NCBI GenBank assembly: GCA_033344775.1
Contig: JAWPMT010000005.1
Location: 62,001-126,000, forward strand
Length of the DNA stretch: 64,000 nucleotides
Source of the DNA: Cytophagales bacterium
GTDB taxonomy: Bacteria > Bacteroidota > Bacteroidia > Cytophagales > Cyclobacteriaceae
Direction of reading: 5' to 3'
A program made the translations under genes and the position numbers. Of the stretch, positions 16,749 to 26,010 are shown in pieces. How positions within the stretch are numbered: position 1 is the first letter of the stretch; the number at the start of each line of letters is the position of its first letter. Under the pieces are notes generated by a model that was not told where the DNA came from, ran no database searches, and saw nothing but the letters and a program-made list of their open reading frames with translations.

Positions 16749-18728
16749 ATGAAGGGGTGGACATTAATTTGGATCCTGTGTCTACTTTGTGGTCGTTTTT
16801 CGAATGGACAGGGGACAACTACACTTTCCGCGCAATTGCATGAAATCAATCAATTGATCAATGATAAGGACACCATGGCCCTACATCGTCTTGAACAGCT
16901 CCGTGAATCAGCCATGGTCGCACCAGATTCCATCACCATACGATACCATCAACTCAAAGGAAATTATTACTTAAGCGCAGATCAATTCCAATTGGCTGTT
17001 GAAGGTTATCAACCCTTGTTAAATTTCAACCACTTGGATCAGTCCAGATCTTCTTCCAGCAATTTAGCGAGAGGCATTAACGACATGGGAATTGCGCTGA
17101 TGCGCATTGGCGCTTTCGACCGGGCAAAAAAAGCCCATCACCAAAGTTTGGATATCTACGATTATTTGAATGATCCTCAAGGGGCCGCTTTTAATTACAA
17201 CAACCTGGCAGTCCTTTTTCAGAGCCTGAAACAAAAAGATTCCGCACTACATCACTTCTCCAAAAGCCTGGAATATGCGGTAATCGCCAAGGATTCCATG
17301 GGAATTGCCTTCAACAACCAAAACCTGGGTATCCTACATGGCAACATGAATGATCCAGTCAATGCGATCAAACACTTTCAGGAGGCGCTACTCGCTTTCG
17401 GAAAAATGAACCAAACAGCCAGCGTCATGTATTGCATCAAGGGCATTGGATCTGAATACAATAAAATCGGCGACCTGGATTCGGCAAGGAAATACTTTAC
17501 CATCAATTATAGGTATCATCAGAAAAATGGCTCTCCCCGACGCAAAGCGGGAGCTAACTCCTCAATGGGTGAGTTGATGGGAAAATTAAGAAAATATGAT
17601 AGTGCGGGTTACTATTATCGCTCCGCTTTGAAGCAATATGAAGCCATCAATTATGCCTATGGAATGGCTAAGTCACATAGTCTCATTGGTATACTATTGT
17701 CAGAAATGCAAGTTTATGATTCAGCCTTATTTCATTTGAATCGGTCTCTAGAATTTTCATCAAATTTCAAAGGCCTATCAGAGGCAAGCTACACCCAATT
17801 GGGCAATGTTTACTTTACGAAAAGCAATTACGAGAAGGCCATCGAAAACGCACAACAAGCTTTAGCCGTTTCAAATGGTAATGCAACTACAGGTCATCTG
17901 CTTCTCATTTATGAAACCCTACATAAAAGCTATGACCGGATCGGTGATCTTCAAAACGCGCATGAATACCTCAAGCGTTACACTGATGCCAAAGAAGAAA
18001 TCCTGGGTAAGGAACGGGCACTTGATCTCGCTCGGATTGAAACCAAAATGGCCCATGAAAAGGCGCTCAATCAAGAACGGGAAGAGAATCTGAAACGGGA
18101 ATTTATACTGGAAAAGCGTGTGTTACTGGAAAGAGGACTGGGCATGTCCGCGGCCTTGTTTCTAAGTTTTCTGCTTTTTTGGGTCATCCGAGATTATCGT
18201 GTCAAAGGACGAAGGAACCTCAAACTCCATGAACAAAACCAAATCATCGAAAGTCAGAAACTGCAATTGGAGCGGGCTGCTAACAAAGAGAGAAAATTAC
18301 TCGGTGAGCAATTACAAGCGAAGGACCGGGAATTGGCAATTCTCGCCATGCAATCCAACGAGAAGAATGAGATCCTGAAAAAGCTGAAGGAAAAACTCGA
18401 ATTGAAGAGAGGTGAGCAGAATACAAAAGAGATCAAAAAACTGATAGAATCTAATTTGGCACTGGACAATTCCTGGGACAGCTTTCTTACAAAGTTTGAA
18501 GATGTGTATCCGCAATTCTTTTCGAAAATGAAAGTCGAATACGAGGCATTGTCCGTGAACCAGCTCAAATTATGTGCTTATATCAAGGTCGGCATGGATA
18601 ACAATGAAATTTCTAAAGTGACCAATACGGAAATGTCGTCGGTTAAGAAAAACCTGAACCGACTAAAAAAGAAACTGAACCTGGGTCCTCAAGACAGCAT
18701 CCGAACTTTTGTCATGAACTATGCCTAA
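16749..18728 (+). CDS. TPR-repeat membrane regulator with C-terminal HTH
   Basis: 659 residues. Signal peptide (LIWILCLLCGRFSNGQ), about eight TPR-like helical pairs (for example GAAFNYNNLAVLFQSLKQKDSALHHF), one transmembrane helix near 460-480 (GLGMSAALFLSFLLFWVI), a cytoplasmic coiled coil, and a C-terminal LuxR-like helix-turn-helix (LSVNQLKLCAYIKVGMDNNEISKV...SVKKNLNRLKKKL). This is the common Bacteroidota one-component sensor layout: periplasmic TPR input and DNA-binding output in one chain. Its divergent neighbour, the giant T9SS protein, is the obvious candidate target, together with the direct repeat between them. Confidence 0.88.
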   Translation: MKGWTLIWILCLLCGRFSNGQGTTTLSAQLHEINQLINDKDTMALHRLEQLRESAMVAPDSITIRYHQLKGNYYLSADQFQLAVEGYQPLLNFNHLDQSRSSSSNLARGINDMGIALMRIGAFDRAKKAHHQSLDIYDYLNDPQGAAFNYNNLAVLFQSLKQKDSALHHFSKSLEYAVIAKDSMGIAFNNQNLGILHGNMNDPVNAIKHFQEALLAFGKMNQTASVMYCIKGIGSEYNKIGDLDSARKYFTINYRYHQKNGSPRRKAGANSSMGELMGKLRKYDSAGYYYRSALKQYEAINYAYGMAKSHSLIGILLSEMQVYDSALFHLNRSLEFSSNFKGLSEASYTQLGNVYFTKSNYEKAIENAQQALAVSNGNATTGHLLLIYETLHKSYDRIGDLQNAHEYLKRYTDAKEEILGKERALDLARIETKMAHEKALNQEREENLKREFILEKRVLLERGLGMSAALFLSFLLFWVIRDYRVKGRRNLKLHEQNQIIESQKLQLERAANKERKLLGEQLQAKDRELAILAMQSNEKNEILKKLKEKLELKRGEQNTKEIKKLIESNLALDNSWDSFLTKFEDVYPQFFSKMKVEYEALSVNQLKLCAYIKVGMDNNEISKVTNTEMSSVKKNLNRLKKKLNLGPQDSIRTFVMNYA

Positions 18729-18886
18729 TTACTAATTCACAAAGTCACAACGAACAGTGGTACCTGAACAACCAACAATAGTATGGCACCAAAACGAATA
18801 AACATTGACTTTGTACGTCTCCTTATCGAATTCCATGTCGTGTATGGGTTGCTTTGTTCGTTCAAATGTTCCTCACCACGTGCAAC

Positions 18887-19657
18887 TTAATACACCTCTG
18901 GAATAAATTCCTGATAATCCATGGGTGGCCGAACATATGACACGTCTTCTTTAAGTGGCGGCAATTCAATATCATCGTATTGGAGTGGTTCATATGGCAC
19001 CTTCGACAACAGATGATGAATACAATTCAGGCGTGCTTTCTTTTTATCATCAGCATTCACGACATACCAGGGGGATTGTTTCGTATCAGTGTGTGCAAAC
19101 ATCTCGTCTTTCGCTTTTGAATATTCCACCCACTTCGCACGAGATTGGAGATCCATGGGGCTAAATTTCCATCGCTTCATCGGATCACTGACACGTGCCT
19201 GGAAGCGTTTCTCTTGTACTTCATCGCTTACGGAGAACCAATATTTCAGTAAGATGACCCCCGATCGGATCAGCATCCGCTCAAATTCGGGACAAGACCT
19301 TAGGAATTCCTGATGCTCTTCTTCAGTGCAGAATCCCATTACTCGCTCAACCCCTGCGCGATTGTACCAACTGCGATCTAACAACACCATTTCACCTTTT
19401 GCTGGAAGATGCGTTACATATCGCTGGAAATACCATTGCCCTTTTTCCCGTTCCGTGGGGACACCCAATGCAACTACCTTTACGACTCTGGGATTGAGTT
19501 TTTCAGTGATCCGCTTGATCACACCCCCTTTCCCTGAAGCATCTCGTCCTTCGAAAATGACCACTACTTTCAGGCCTTCCTTTTTCACCCATTCCTGTAA
19601 AGCAATCAATTTGACCTGAAGAGCAGCAAGTGATTCGTTGTATGTTTTTCGGTCCAT
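18887..19657 (-). CDS. Polyphosphate kinase 2 family protein
   Basis: 256 residues from the ATG at 19657 (a TTG two codons earlier is less likely). PPK2 enzymes transfer phosphate between polyphosphate and nucleotides, usually making ATP or GTP from the diphosphate. Walker A is FEGRDASGKGG (37-45), Walker B/lid motif is LLDRSWYNRAGVERVMGF (from about 92), and the characteristic SDPMKRWKFSPMD follows. Length and motif order fit the single-domain class I PPK2. It stands alone, with a 37-bp gap to the next gene upstream on the same strand; whether they share a transcript is unclear. Confidence 0.94.
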   Translation of the reverse strand: MDRKTYNESLAALQVKLIALQEWVKKEGLKVVVIFEGRDASGKGGVIKRITEKLNPRVVKVVALGVPTEREKGQWYFQRYVTHLPAKGEMVLLDRSWYNRAGVERVMGFCTEEEHQEFLRSCPEFERMLIRSGVILLKYWFSVSDEVQEKRFQARVSDPMKRWKFSPMDLQSRAKWVEYSKAKDEMFAHTDTKQSPWYVVNADDKKKARLNCIHHLLSKVPYEPLQYDDIELPPLKEDVSYVRPPMDYQEFIPEVY

Positions 19658-19694
19658 ATTCAAATCTAATGATTTGAGCAGACGATTTTTCTAA

Positions 19695-20279
19695 TCAAGG
19701 ATTGGTTTGTTCCTGAGCTTTCTCAGCTACTTCCTTGATCGGCACGCCATCGATCAGCACGTCTTTGAGTACGAACTTTCCGTCTAAAATACTCACAAGG
19801 GCGTAGGTGACTGAAGTGGTATCACGCGCAGAGGCATTGTAGGACAGCTCTGCCTGATAAGCTTTGGATTCCTCCATGTAGAAACGCTGAAAAGGAAAAC
19901 TGATCTGCACTTCGTTTTCACCGTAATCGGGCACGTAATTGATCGTCAGTTTTAGATAGTTTACGCCAGGTTTGGGTTGTTCTTTTAACAATGAACTGAC
20001 AAAGGTGAAACCCGCCGAATCGACATTCAATAATCCAAAAACTTCTTGGCCATTCTCCCACGCCTTTTTATCCGCAACTGGTACCATATTTTCCAGGATA
20101 TAGAGGTCGATGTATTTTCCTCGGAACACATCCACCGGATCAACAGGAGCAGTGATAAACCGATGATTGATGCCTTTGACCCATACCCGTTCATTGTCCC
20201 AGATCATCTTACCAGGAACATACAATTGTGCCATGATCATCAAGGCAAAGGCTATAAGGAGAATTGTTTTCCTTGTCAT
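19695..20279 (-). CDS. GDYXXLXY-family membrane-anchored protein
   Basis: 194 residues with an N-terminal hydrophobic anchor (TILLIAFALMIMAQLYVPGKMIW). The family motif appears as FRGKYIDLYIL, a slightly altered form of GDYxxLxY. The start overlaps the stop of the DUF2157 gene by four bases (20276-20279). DUF2157 and GDYXXLXY proteins are regularly found as a pair in Bacteria; they are thought to act together at the inner membrane, but the function is unknown. Confidence 0.88.
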   Translation of the reverse strand: MTRKTILLIAFALMIMAQLYVPGKMIWDNERVWVKGINHRFITAPVDPVDVFRGKYIDLYILENMVPVADKKAWENGQEVFGLLNVDSAGFTFVSSLLKEQPKPGVNYLKLTINYVPDYGENEVQISFPFQRFYMEESKAYQAELSYNASARDTTSVTYALVSILDGKFVLKDVLIDGVPIKEVAEKAQEQTNP

Positions 20280-21550
20280 GCGTTAGTCCTCCTTTTTAAT
20301 AACCGATAATTGGCAAGAAAACAGCCTGCACCTACTGCAATGAAGATCAAACCACGCAAGACAAAACTGAGGTCCATATCAAAAAACCGACAAATGATGA
20401 GTGCGATAATGATCAACAATCCAAAATTGGTGACCCCCAGGTGATTTCGTAAGTTGCCTTCCCGGATCTTGTAAATGCCCAAGGCAAAAAGGAGGAAGTT
20501 GACCAGTATTAGGGGCACTTTAGTAAACAATCCAACCAGAAACAAGACTGCAAAAACCGCATATATCCAGGCCATGTAGTCTCGTTGAGCTTGTTTCACT
20601 ACGTCCTTATATAGAAGAATACTTGCTGCAGCAGTAAGCACTACTGCTGTCCAAAATTCTGGTGCAAGAATCAATTCACTGATCACCGGAGAGGAGTTCA
20701 TCATTGCATCCCAGAATGAATCGAAACTGTACATCAGTAACAAAACCATCATACCAATGACTCCCGTCACTTTGAATCCGTTCCTGCCCGTGACCAGGCC
20801 TTGAAATGGCTTAGTACTGCCTATCAGATAAAATAACCCAAACATACTCATGTATGCCAGAGACATCCAGACACCATGATTATCTGCCAATGTACCCAGG
20901 ATCAGAACGAAGGAAAGCGGCACCAACCAATGATGGAAGAAAGTGGCATTGCTGGAAGGCCGGGACCTCAACAAACCGAGATAATGAGGCAATACAAAGC
21001 CCATCAAAGCCCAGTATGGATAGGAAGTATTTTGAGGATAATGCCAATAGCTTGTTTCACATGCATACCAGGTGATCCCTACAATACACAATAGCGAAGT
21101 AATGGACGCTTGCATCAGGTAGATCAATGGCAGGCTCAACAGCATCCAAACCAGCAGAAACTCACCCAAATTACCCGGAATGTTATAGATCTGACTGACC
21201 AGTGAAATACAAGCCGCCACAGTCAGACACAAAAAAGCCGATGCACTTTCCTTCCAAACAGCACTGTCTTTTTTGATGAACTTCGCGTATACGCAAAGCA
21301 ATTGACCAATGATAAGTGGCACAAAAGCGAAAATGGTTTTCACTGTCCTCGATAGATCATCCCAATTATGAGCGATGATCAAAATGATCCCCAGGCCAAC
21401 CAAAATAGCGCCCAAGACACCAAAGATCATGAACAGTCGATTGGTTGAAAGCTCCTGCTTATGGTGGTAATAGTCCTTAATATCCCTGGCGGTCTCTTCC
21501 GAGATCACACCGGCAGCTTTTAATTCGTCGATATCTTTTGAAAGGCCCAT
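20276..21550 (-). CDS. DUF2157 polytopic membrane protein
   Basis: 424 residues. A short cytoplasmic N-terminal helix-turn (MGLSKDIDELKAAGVISEE) is typical of DUF2157; about twelve transmembrane helices follow, beginning LFMIFGVLGAILVGLGIILIIAHNWDDL. Partner of the downstream GDYXXLXY gene (4-bp overlap). Role unknown; the family is usually described only by this pairing. No conserved transport residues were recognised. Confidence 0.88.
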   Translation of the reverse strand: MGLSKDIDELKAAGVISEETARDIKDYYHHKQELSTNRLFMIFGVLGAILVGLGIILIIAHNWDDLSRTVKTIFAFVPLIIGQLLCVYAKFIKKDSAVWKESASAFLCLTVAACISLVSQIYNIPGNLGEFLLVWMLLSLPLIYLMQASITSLLCIVGITWYACETSYWHYPQNTSYPYWALMGFVLPHYLGLLRSRPSSNATFFHHWLVPLSFVLILGTLADNHGVWMSLAYMSMFGLFYLIGSTKPFQGLVTGRNGFKVTGVIGMMVLLLMYSFDSFWDAMMNSSPVISELILAPEFWTAVVLTAAASILLYKDVVKQAQRDYMAWIYAVFAVLFLVGLFTKVPLILVNFLLFALGIYKIREGNLRNHLGVTNFGLLIIIALIICRFFDMDLSFVLRGLIFIAVGAGCFLANYRLLKRRTNA

Positions 21551-21636
21551 GTTGTTCTGAGTGGGTCGAATTGTTTCTTAACAAAACGAACAACACTCAA
21601 TCATGTTGCCTTAAAGATAAAGGCTTAAGCCTTAAT

Positions 21637-22089
21637 TCATTGTTTTACATACCATTTGGCCCCGGCTTTTCGAATCCCATGCCCTACAATTTCACCAGTT
21701 GAGGTATTACTCATCATCGAGTCGTGATTGCCATTCGTACCTGTAATCTGTACCCACTCCAAATTCTCTTTCAAAGTGATCGTATAGTTTTCAAATTCTG
21801 GAGTCTGCCCATAAATAGGACGAATCTGAGCCATAACCACCGAGTCCATCATGATTGTAAGAAATGCTGCGTCTGCCACATGATAGACACGAGAAACCCC
21901 TTCCTCGTTTTTACGACTCCACCAGGCCACGCGTACCTCTTTGCCATCATACACCGCCTGAATGAGCTCCTCGATATTACCTTCAAGGGCATTTCCTTCC
22001 GCATCATTGTGATAGACCAGTTTCCAATCTTGTGCAGATACAGATGATAAAGCAATAAAGAAAGTCGGGAGAAATAGTAAGTGCTTCAT
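21637..22089 (-). CDS. Small exported protein of unknown function
   Basis: 150 residues with a clear signal peptide (LLFLPTFFIALSSVSAQ). The mature part alternates β-strands (GKEVRVAWWSRKNEEGV, ENYTITLKENLEWVQITGTNG) and ends GAKWYVKQ. One conserved-looking feature is the pair of Trp residues in RVAWWSR. No family was recognised. It is flanked by about 86 bases on each side and is probably transcribed alone. Confidence 0.65.
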   Translation of the reverse strand: MKHLLFLPTFFIALSSVSAQDWKLVYHNDAEGNALEGNIEELIQAVYDGKEVRVAWWSRKNEEGVSRVYHVADAAFLTIMMDSVVMAQIRPIYGQTPEFENYTITLKENLEWVQITGTNGNHDSMMSNTSTGEIVGHGIRKAGAKWYVKQ

Positions 22090-22177
22090 GAATACTTATG
22101 ATCAGTCCAGAGATGATACGTAGCGAGAAACGCACTGTTCCCATTCCGGCCCGAATTAACAAGCCATTAACATCAAT

Positions 22178-23839
22178 TTACTTCCACTGTTTCCAACCCT
22201 CATGATATAGCTTACTGAGGATGGGACGATCGATGGTATTCACTTCGGACTTTGCGTTTTTATGGTCGGTAGAAAAAGTGAACAAGGAGGCAAATTGCCC
22301 CTTATCCAAAAACTTCAAATCAGATATGAGGTCTGGGTTGGCAATATCCAACTGACGATCGGAGGCCATGACAAATCCCCAATCTCCAAATGAGGGAACA
22401 TAGGCATGAAGCGGGTAGGTATGGACAAACTTCGTGGCTCTCAACGTTTGCTCGATGGACCAGAATGCGCTGGAAGAAAACAACGGACTACTGGCCTGTG
22501 TCACAAAAATACCTCCTGATTTGAGGGAACTGTGCACCCAATTGTAAAACTCCTTGCTGTACATCCTGGAGAGACTAACATTATTGGGGTCTGGTAAGTC
22601 AGCGATAATCAAATCATACATTTCCGGTCTACTTCTCATGAATTGAAATGCATCTTCGTTCATCACATTAACCCTTGAATCCTCCAGACTACCTTCATTA
22701 ATACTTCTGATGTGAGGATTTTCATTTGCTATTTTCTGCACCTCAGGATCCAGATCCACGATGGTAACGCGCTGCACAGATTTGTATTTTAATAATTCCC
22801 GAGCTGCAAGCCCATCACCACCTCCCAGAATAAGTACATTCCCAACAGGGCCCGAAAGTGACATGGGACCATGCACCAATACCTCGTGATATCGGTATTC
22901 ATCCAGGGACGAAAACTGAAGATTGCCTTCCAGGTACAATCGGACATCATTTTTTCGTTTTGTCAAAACGATCCGTTGATAGGGAGTTTGTCTGACATCA
23001 ATGATCCTGTCAGTATAAAGGCCTTGCTCCCATTTGGCTAACAGCGCATTGGAGAAGAGTAGGATCAGCGCAATGAATACCCCAGTGAGCCACAACCCCA
23101 TTCGGAGCAACCTGCGGTACTGACTTTGAATACGATCTTTCAGAAATCGGATATTGATAACCCCAATTCCTAAATTGATCAATCCGAAGATGAGACTGGT
23201 CTTAAACAATCCAACAAAAGGCAATATGAGAAAAGGAAAGCACAGGGTGGCGATCAATGCCCCAATGTAATCCAGTGAAAGTACGTTAGATAAATTTTCA
23301 CGCAAGGCTACCTCATCACTGAGGATGCGAGACAACAAAGGAATTTCGAAACCTGTGAGTACACCAATGATAAAAATGCAGAAGATCATTCCTGCCATGT
23401 ATCCCACATCCCAGGAAAACAATAAATACAGTACTGGCACACTCACACCACCACAAAAAGCCAATATGATCTCTACCAATATAAAATTGGCGACCAGATG
23501 TTGCTTCATGAACCGCGACAGGTAGGAACCAAGCCCCATTGCCGCCATGTAAATACCCACGGTAATGGAGAAGTGTTTGACGCTATCACCCAGAAAATAG
23601 GTGGACGTGGTACCGATCAATAACTCATAGATGATCGAACAAAGACCCGCAACGAATATTGAGAGGAGGAGTACTTTCCGCTCGAATTGTGCGCTGCCTG
23701 CAGTAAGTCTACTTTCCTTCTTTGGGGCCTCCACCTTCTCTTCTGTATCCTTTCGTATTTTCTGCCGGATAGTAGTCGGCATTGTTGAAGTAGAAGAATG
23801 ATCTGGACTGGTAATTTCCGTTTGCTCCCGGATATCCAT
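22178..23839 (-). CDS. Membrane-bound spermidine-synthase-like aminopropyltransferase
   Basis: 553 residues. Residues 1-50 are charged and poor in hydrophobics, then seven or eight transmembrane helices (from VLLLSIFVAGLCSIIYELLIG), then a C-terminal methyltransferase-fold polyamine synthase domain with LILGGGDGLAARELLKY (nucleotide-binding glycine loop), VDLDPEV and the acidic DLPDPNN. The family moves an aminopropyl group onto a polyamine acceptor, but membrane-fused versions may use another substrate. It is last in a five-gene operon with DUF4178 and DUF350 genes. Its start lies inside the preceding small gene (131-base overlap in another frame); a start at 23782 would reduce this. Confidence 0.85.
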   Translation of the reverse strand: MDIREQTEITSPDHSSTSTMPTTIRQKIRKDTEEKVEAPKKESRLTAGSAQFERKVLLLSIFVAGLCSIIYELLIGTTSTYFLGDSVKHFSITVGIYMAAMGLGSYLSRFMKQHLVANFILVEIILAFCGGVSVPVLYLLFSWDVGYMAGMIFCIFIIGVLTGFEIPLLSRILSDEVALRENLSNVLSLDYIGALIATLCFPFLILPFVGLFKTSLIFGLINLGIGVINIRFLKDRIQSQYRRLLRMGLWLTGVFIALILLFSNALLAKWEQGLYTDRIIDVRQTPYQRIVLTKRKNDVRLYLEGNLQFSSLDEYRYHEVLVHGPMSLSGPVGNVLILGGGDGLAARELLKYKSVQRVTIVDLDPEVQKIANENPHIRSINEGSLEDSRVNVMNEDAFQFMRSRPEMYDLIIADLPDPNNVSLSRMYSKEFYNWVHSSLKSGGIFVTQASSPLFSSSAFWSIEQTLRATKFVHTYPLHAYVPSFGDWGFVMASDRQLDIANPDLISDLKFLDKGQFASLFTFSTDHKNAKSEVNTIDRPILSKLYHEGWKQWK

Positions 23840-23930
23840 ACCCTCCCATACTGGTCCAAAGGGTCACGATATAGATCAATGACAGAACCAAAAGGGTGAT
23901 CTTCACGATATTTTTCTTATAATCAAACAT
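23709..23930 (-). CDS. Small single-pass membrane protein
   Basis: 73 residues: one N-terminal transmembrane helix (KITLLVLSLIYIVTLW), then a Gly/Tyr/Asn-rich tail (GGYGYPGANGNY...FFYFNNADYYPAENT). It begins three bases after the stop of the gene at 23934 and overlaps the spermidine-synthase-like gene by 131 bases in another frame. Its helix and operon position support it as a real gene, but the overlap means one of the two starts could be wrong. Function unknown; probably a small accessory of the DUF350/polyamine system. Confidence 0.6.
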   Translation of the reverse strand: MFDYKKNIVKITLLVLSLIYIVTLWTSMGGYGYPGANGNYQSRSFFYFNNADYYPAENTKGYRREGGGPKEGK

Positions 23931-23933
23931 GGT

Positions 23934-24512
23934 CTAATCTGAATTTTCTTCTATCCAAGTAATAATTGTTCTCCTGTTTACCTCATTAATAACAATTCCC
24001 ACTCCTAGCGATATAAAGCATAACCACCAAAAAGCGACCGAACTACCTCTGAGTCGCTTGTATCGTACCACGACCTTTCTTGCAGCCTTAAAATTAGAAG
24101 CTTCTGTCACCACCTTGAAGAAGTAGGTTCCTGGTTCGTCAAAAGTGATTTTCATGTCAAATTCCAGGTGAGATTCCGACCAGTTACCGTCACTGTCACG
24201 TCCGGTTTCTGACCAAAACTCATCGCCAAAAGCATGCAAGAATTTTTTGTCTTTATCCAGTACCTCAACCGTCACATAGGTCCAATTATTAACCTTCATT
24301 CCTTGTGTGACTTCAAATAAGAAAACTGCGTTCTTTTTAGGCACTTCAACTGGTCCAACCATTCCGCCTTTTGCGGGAATTCCAAACCGTTTGGATTCTA
24401 CAGCGCTACCCATGAATAATGCGGAACCCAGGCACAATGCTGAAAACACGAAGAAAATTAAGGTCAAGTTGTTCAGTACCGCCCTTCTTTGATCATCTAG
24501 TTCTTTTGTCAT
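23934..24512 (-). CDS. Two-pass membrane protein with periplasmic β domain
   Basis: 192 residues from the ATG at 24512 (a TTG at 24521 overlapping the previous stop is also possible). One helix near the N-terminus (NLTLIFFVFSALCLGSALFMG) and one near the C-terminus (VAFWWLCFISLGVGIVI) bracket a β-strand-rich domain (VFLFEVTQGMKVNNWTYVTVEVLDKD; FDEPGTYFFKVVTEAS) that should face the periplasm. No family name was recognised. It sits between the DUF350 gene and the small Gly/Tyr-rich protein in a tightly packed operon. Confidence 0.78.
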   Translation of the reverse strand: MTKELDDQRRAVLNNLTLIFFVFSALCLGSALFMGSAVESKRFGIPAKGGMVGPVEVPKKNAVFLFEVTQGMKVNNWTYVTVEVLDKDKKFLHAFGDEFWSETGRDSDGNWSESHLEFDMKITFDEPGTYFFKVVTEASNFKAARKVVVRYKRLRGSSVAFWWLCFISLGVGIVINEVNRRTIITWIEENSD

Positions 24513-24517
24513 ATCGC

Positions 24518-25369
24518 TCAAAGTAGGAATAGAATTAGTAAAGCAAAACTGATGTAGAAGACCATCTCCAAAAACGCAACACCCATATTTCTATCTTCCT
24601 TGATCTCATGTATGATTCTCGATTCAGGGATGATCACCTTATCCAAAAAGAATTGAATCAACGGTTGTACCATCAAAGCAATAAGGATGCATAAGAGAAA
24701 AAACTGAATGTGGGCCCACCAACTGGTAAAGACAGTCATGGCCCCTTTCAATAAAATAATTCCTGAACCGATCAGCTTTCCCGCAAAGGAAATCCCTGCT
24801 GATAAATTGAGATTCTCCAATTGCTTATGAATGGAATACGGGGTGATTGCATTGAAGCAAAGACTAAGACCTATCAGGCTTATTTGTCCCAACAGAAATA
24901 AGATCAAGGTAAACCAAAGGTCTTTACCTTCTCCCACAATACTCCCTGCAATAATCAATGCAGATGCCAGATAAGAGGCGAATTGGACAACCCCCACACC
25001 AACATTTTGCTTTTCAACAATTTCATGTGTATTTGAAAACTTGTGCAATAGGAATTTATCGTTCAGTATTACCGAGATATTCAACAGGATCACGCCCATT
25101 ACAGCAAAACCAAATACGATTCCCAGGTCCGTGAGTAAGTCACTTTCAGGTCCTACAAGTGCTCCAATAAATACGATGGATACTGAAAGCATGTAACCTG
25201 CATAGCTGACATTGAAAGCGGGATTATCGTTGATGACCAGTTCTTTCACCGTATCAAATTTGGAAATGAGTTCCTTGACCCATTTTGCAATTAATATAAT
25301 GATCACAAATACCAGGATGTAACTAATAATTGTGATCACGTCCTGTAGGTAAACAGGCAAATCTTCCAT
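24518..25369 (-). CDS. Duplicated DUF350 membrane protein
   Basis: 283 residues from the ATG at 25369, with eight hydrophobic segments arranged as two similar halves; each contains a 'G-x-V-x-F-A-S-Y/S-Y-A-G-Y' type helix, a DUF350 hallmark (GVGVVQFASYLASALIIAGSIVGEG; FNVSYAGYMLSVSIVFIGALVG). DUF350 proteins (YjfL-like) sit in the inner membrane in operons with DUF4178 and polyamine-type enzymes. The function is unproven; links to membrane stress have been proposed. The gap to the preceding stop is two bases. Confidence 0.85.
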   Translation of the reverse strand: MEDLPVYLQDVITIISYILVFVIIILIAKWVKELISKFDTVKELVINDNPAFNVSYAGYMLSVSIVFIGALVGPESDLLTDLGIVFGFAVMGVILLNISVILNDKFLLHKFSNTHEIVEKQNVGVGVVQFASYLASALIIAGSIVGEGKDLWFTLILFLLGQISLIGLSLCFNAITPYSIHKQLENLNLSAGISFAGKLIGSGIILLKGAMTVFTSWWAHIQFFLLCILIALMVQPLIQFFLDKVIIPESRIIHEIKEDRNMGVAFLEMVFYISFALLILFLL

Positions 25370-25371
25370 AC

Positions 25372-25824
25372 TCAATAGTTTAGGTGTTCAATGGACAGTT
25401 TTAATGAAAGGAATATTTCCAGATCTCCATCTTCCCAGTGCTCCACAGTGATGTGTTCCCGTTCATTTCTGTAATCATAGTATTCAAACAGTTCAGCTAT
25501 CTTATCTTCACCTTCGAAGAATTTAGCCTTTCCTTTTTCGACCATGGGGAAAGTTTTACCTCCATATGCTAATTGATTTGGGGGTTTAAACCAAAACGAC
25601 CTAAGTCCTACTTCCCTGGGTTTTATCTGCTTAAGTGAGAAATAAAAACAATCTTCTTCCACCTCCAGAAACAATTCCTTTTCCCCGAAAAGAAATTCAT
25701 ATTCATACCAGATCTCGCCTTCCGAATAGTAGTGATTCCTGGCAATAATTTTAAATTCTCTATCAAATTGGGGATAGTCAGGGTGTTTAACCCGGAAAAA
25801 TGACCCCACAGGTAATACAGTCAT
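25372..25824 (-). CDS. DUF4178-family protein
   Basis: 150 residues, no signal peptide or membrane helix, rich in aromatic and acidic residues. The opening MTVLPVGSFFRVKHPDYPQFDREFKIIARNH and the later EFLFGEKELFLEVEED fit the DUF4178 β-barrel-like family, usually encoded beside DUF350 and polyamine synthase genes. It starts the five-gene minus-strand operon (25824 to 22178). Function is unknown; probably a cytoplasmic partner of the DUF350 protein. Confidence 0.75.
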   Translation of the reverse strand: MTVLPVGSFFRVKHPDYPQFDREFKIIARNHYYSEGEIWYEYEFLFGEKELFLEVEEDCFYFSLKQIKPREVGLRSFWFKPPNQLAYGGKTFPMVEKGKAKFFEGEDKIAELFEYYDYRNEREHITVEHWEDGDLEIFLSLKLSIEHLNY

Positions 25825-26010
25825 TTCTTCTATTGATCATTCGTTGTTTTCGCAGGTAAGATAATTCAACTTAGGTAATTCGCAGGGCAAAAGGATTGAA
25901 CTGAAGTTGGCCTGACTTTTGTAATCGCTTTGTTCAGAAACAAAATTTGTATCAAGCAGAGCAACCATTATGATGTTTCTGCATCTATAACCCAAAGGTC
26001 AATACTCAAA

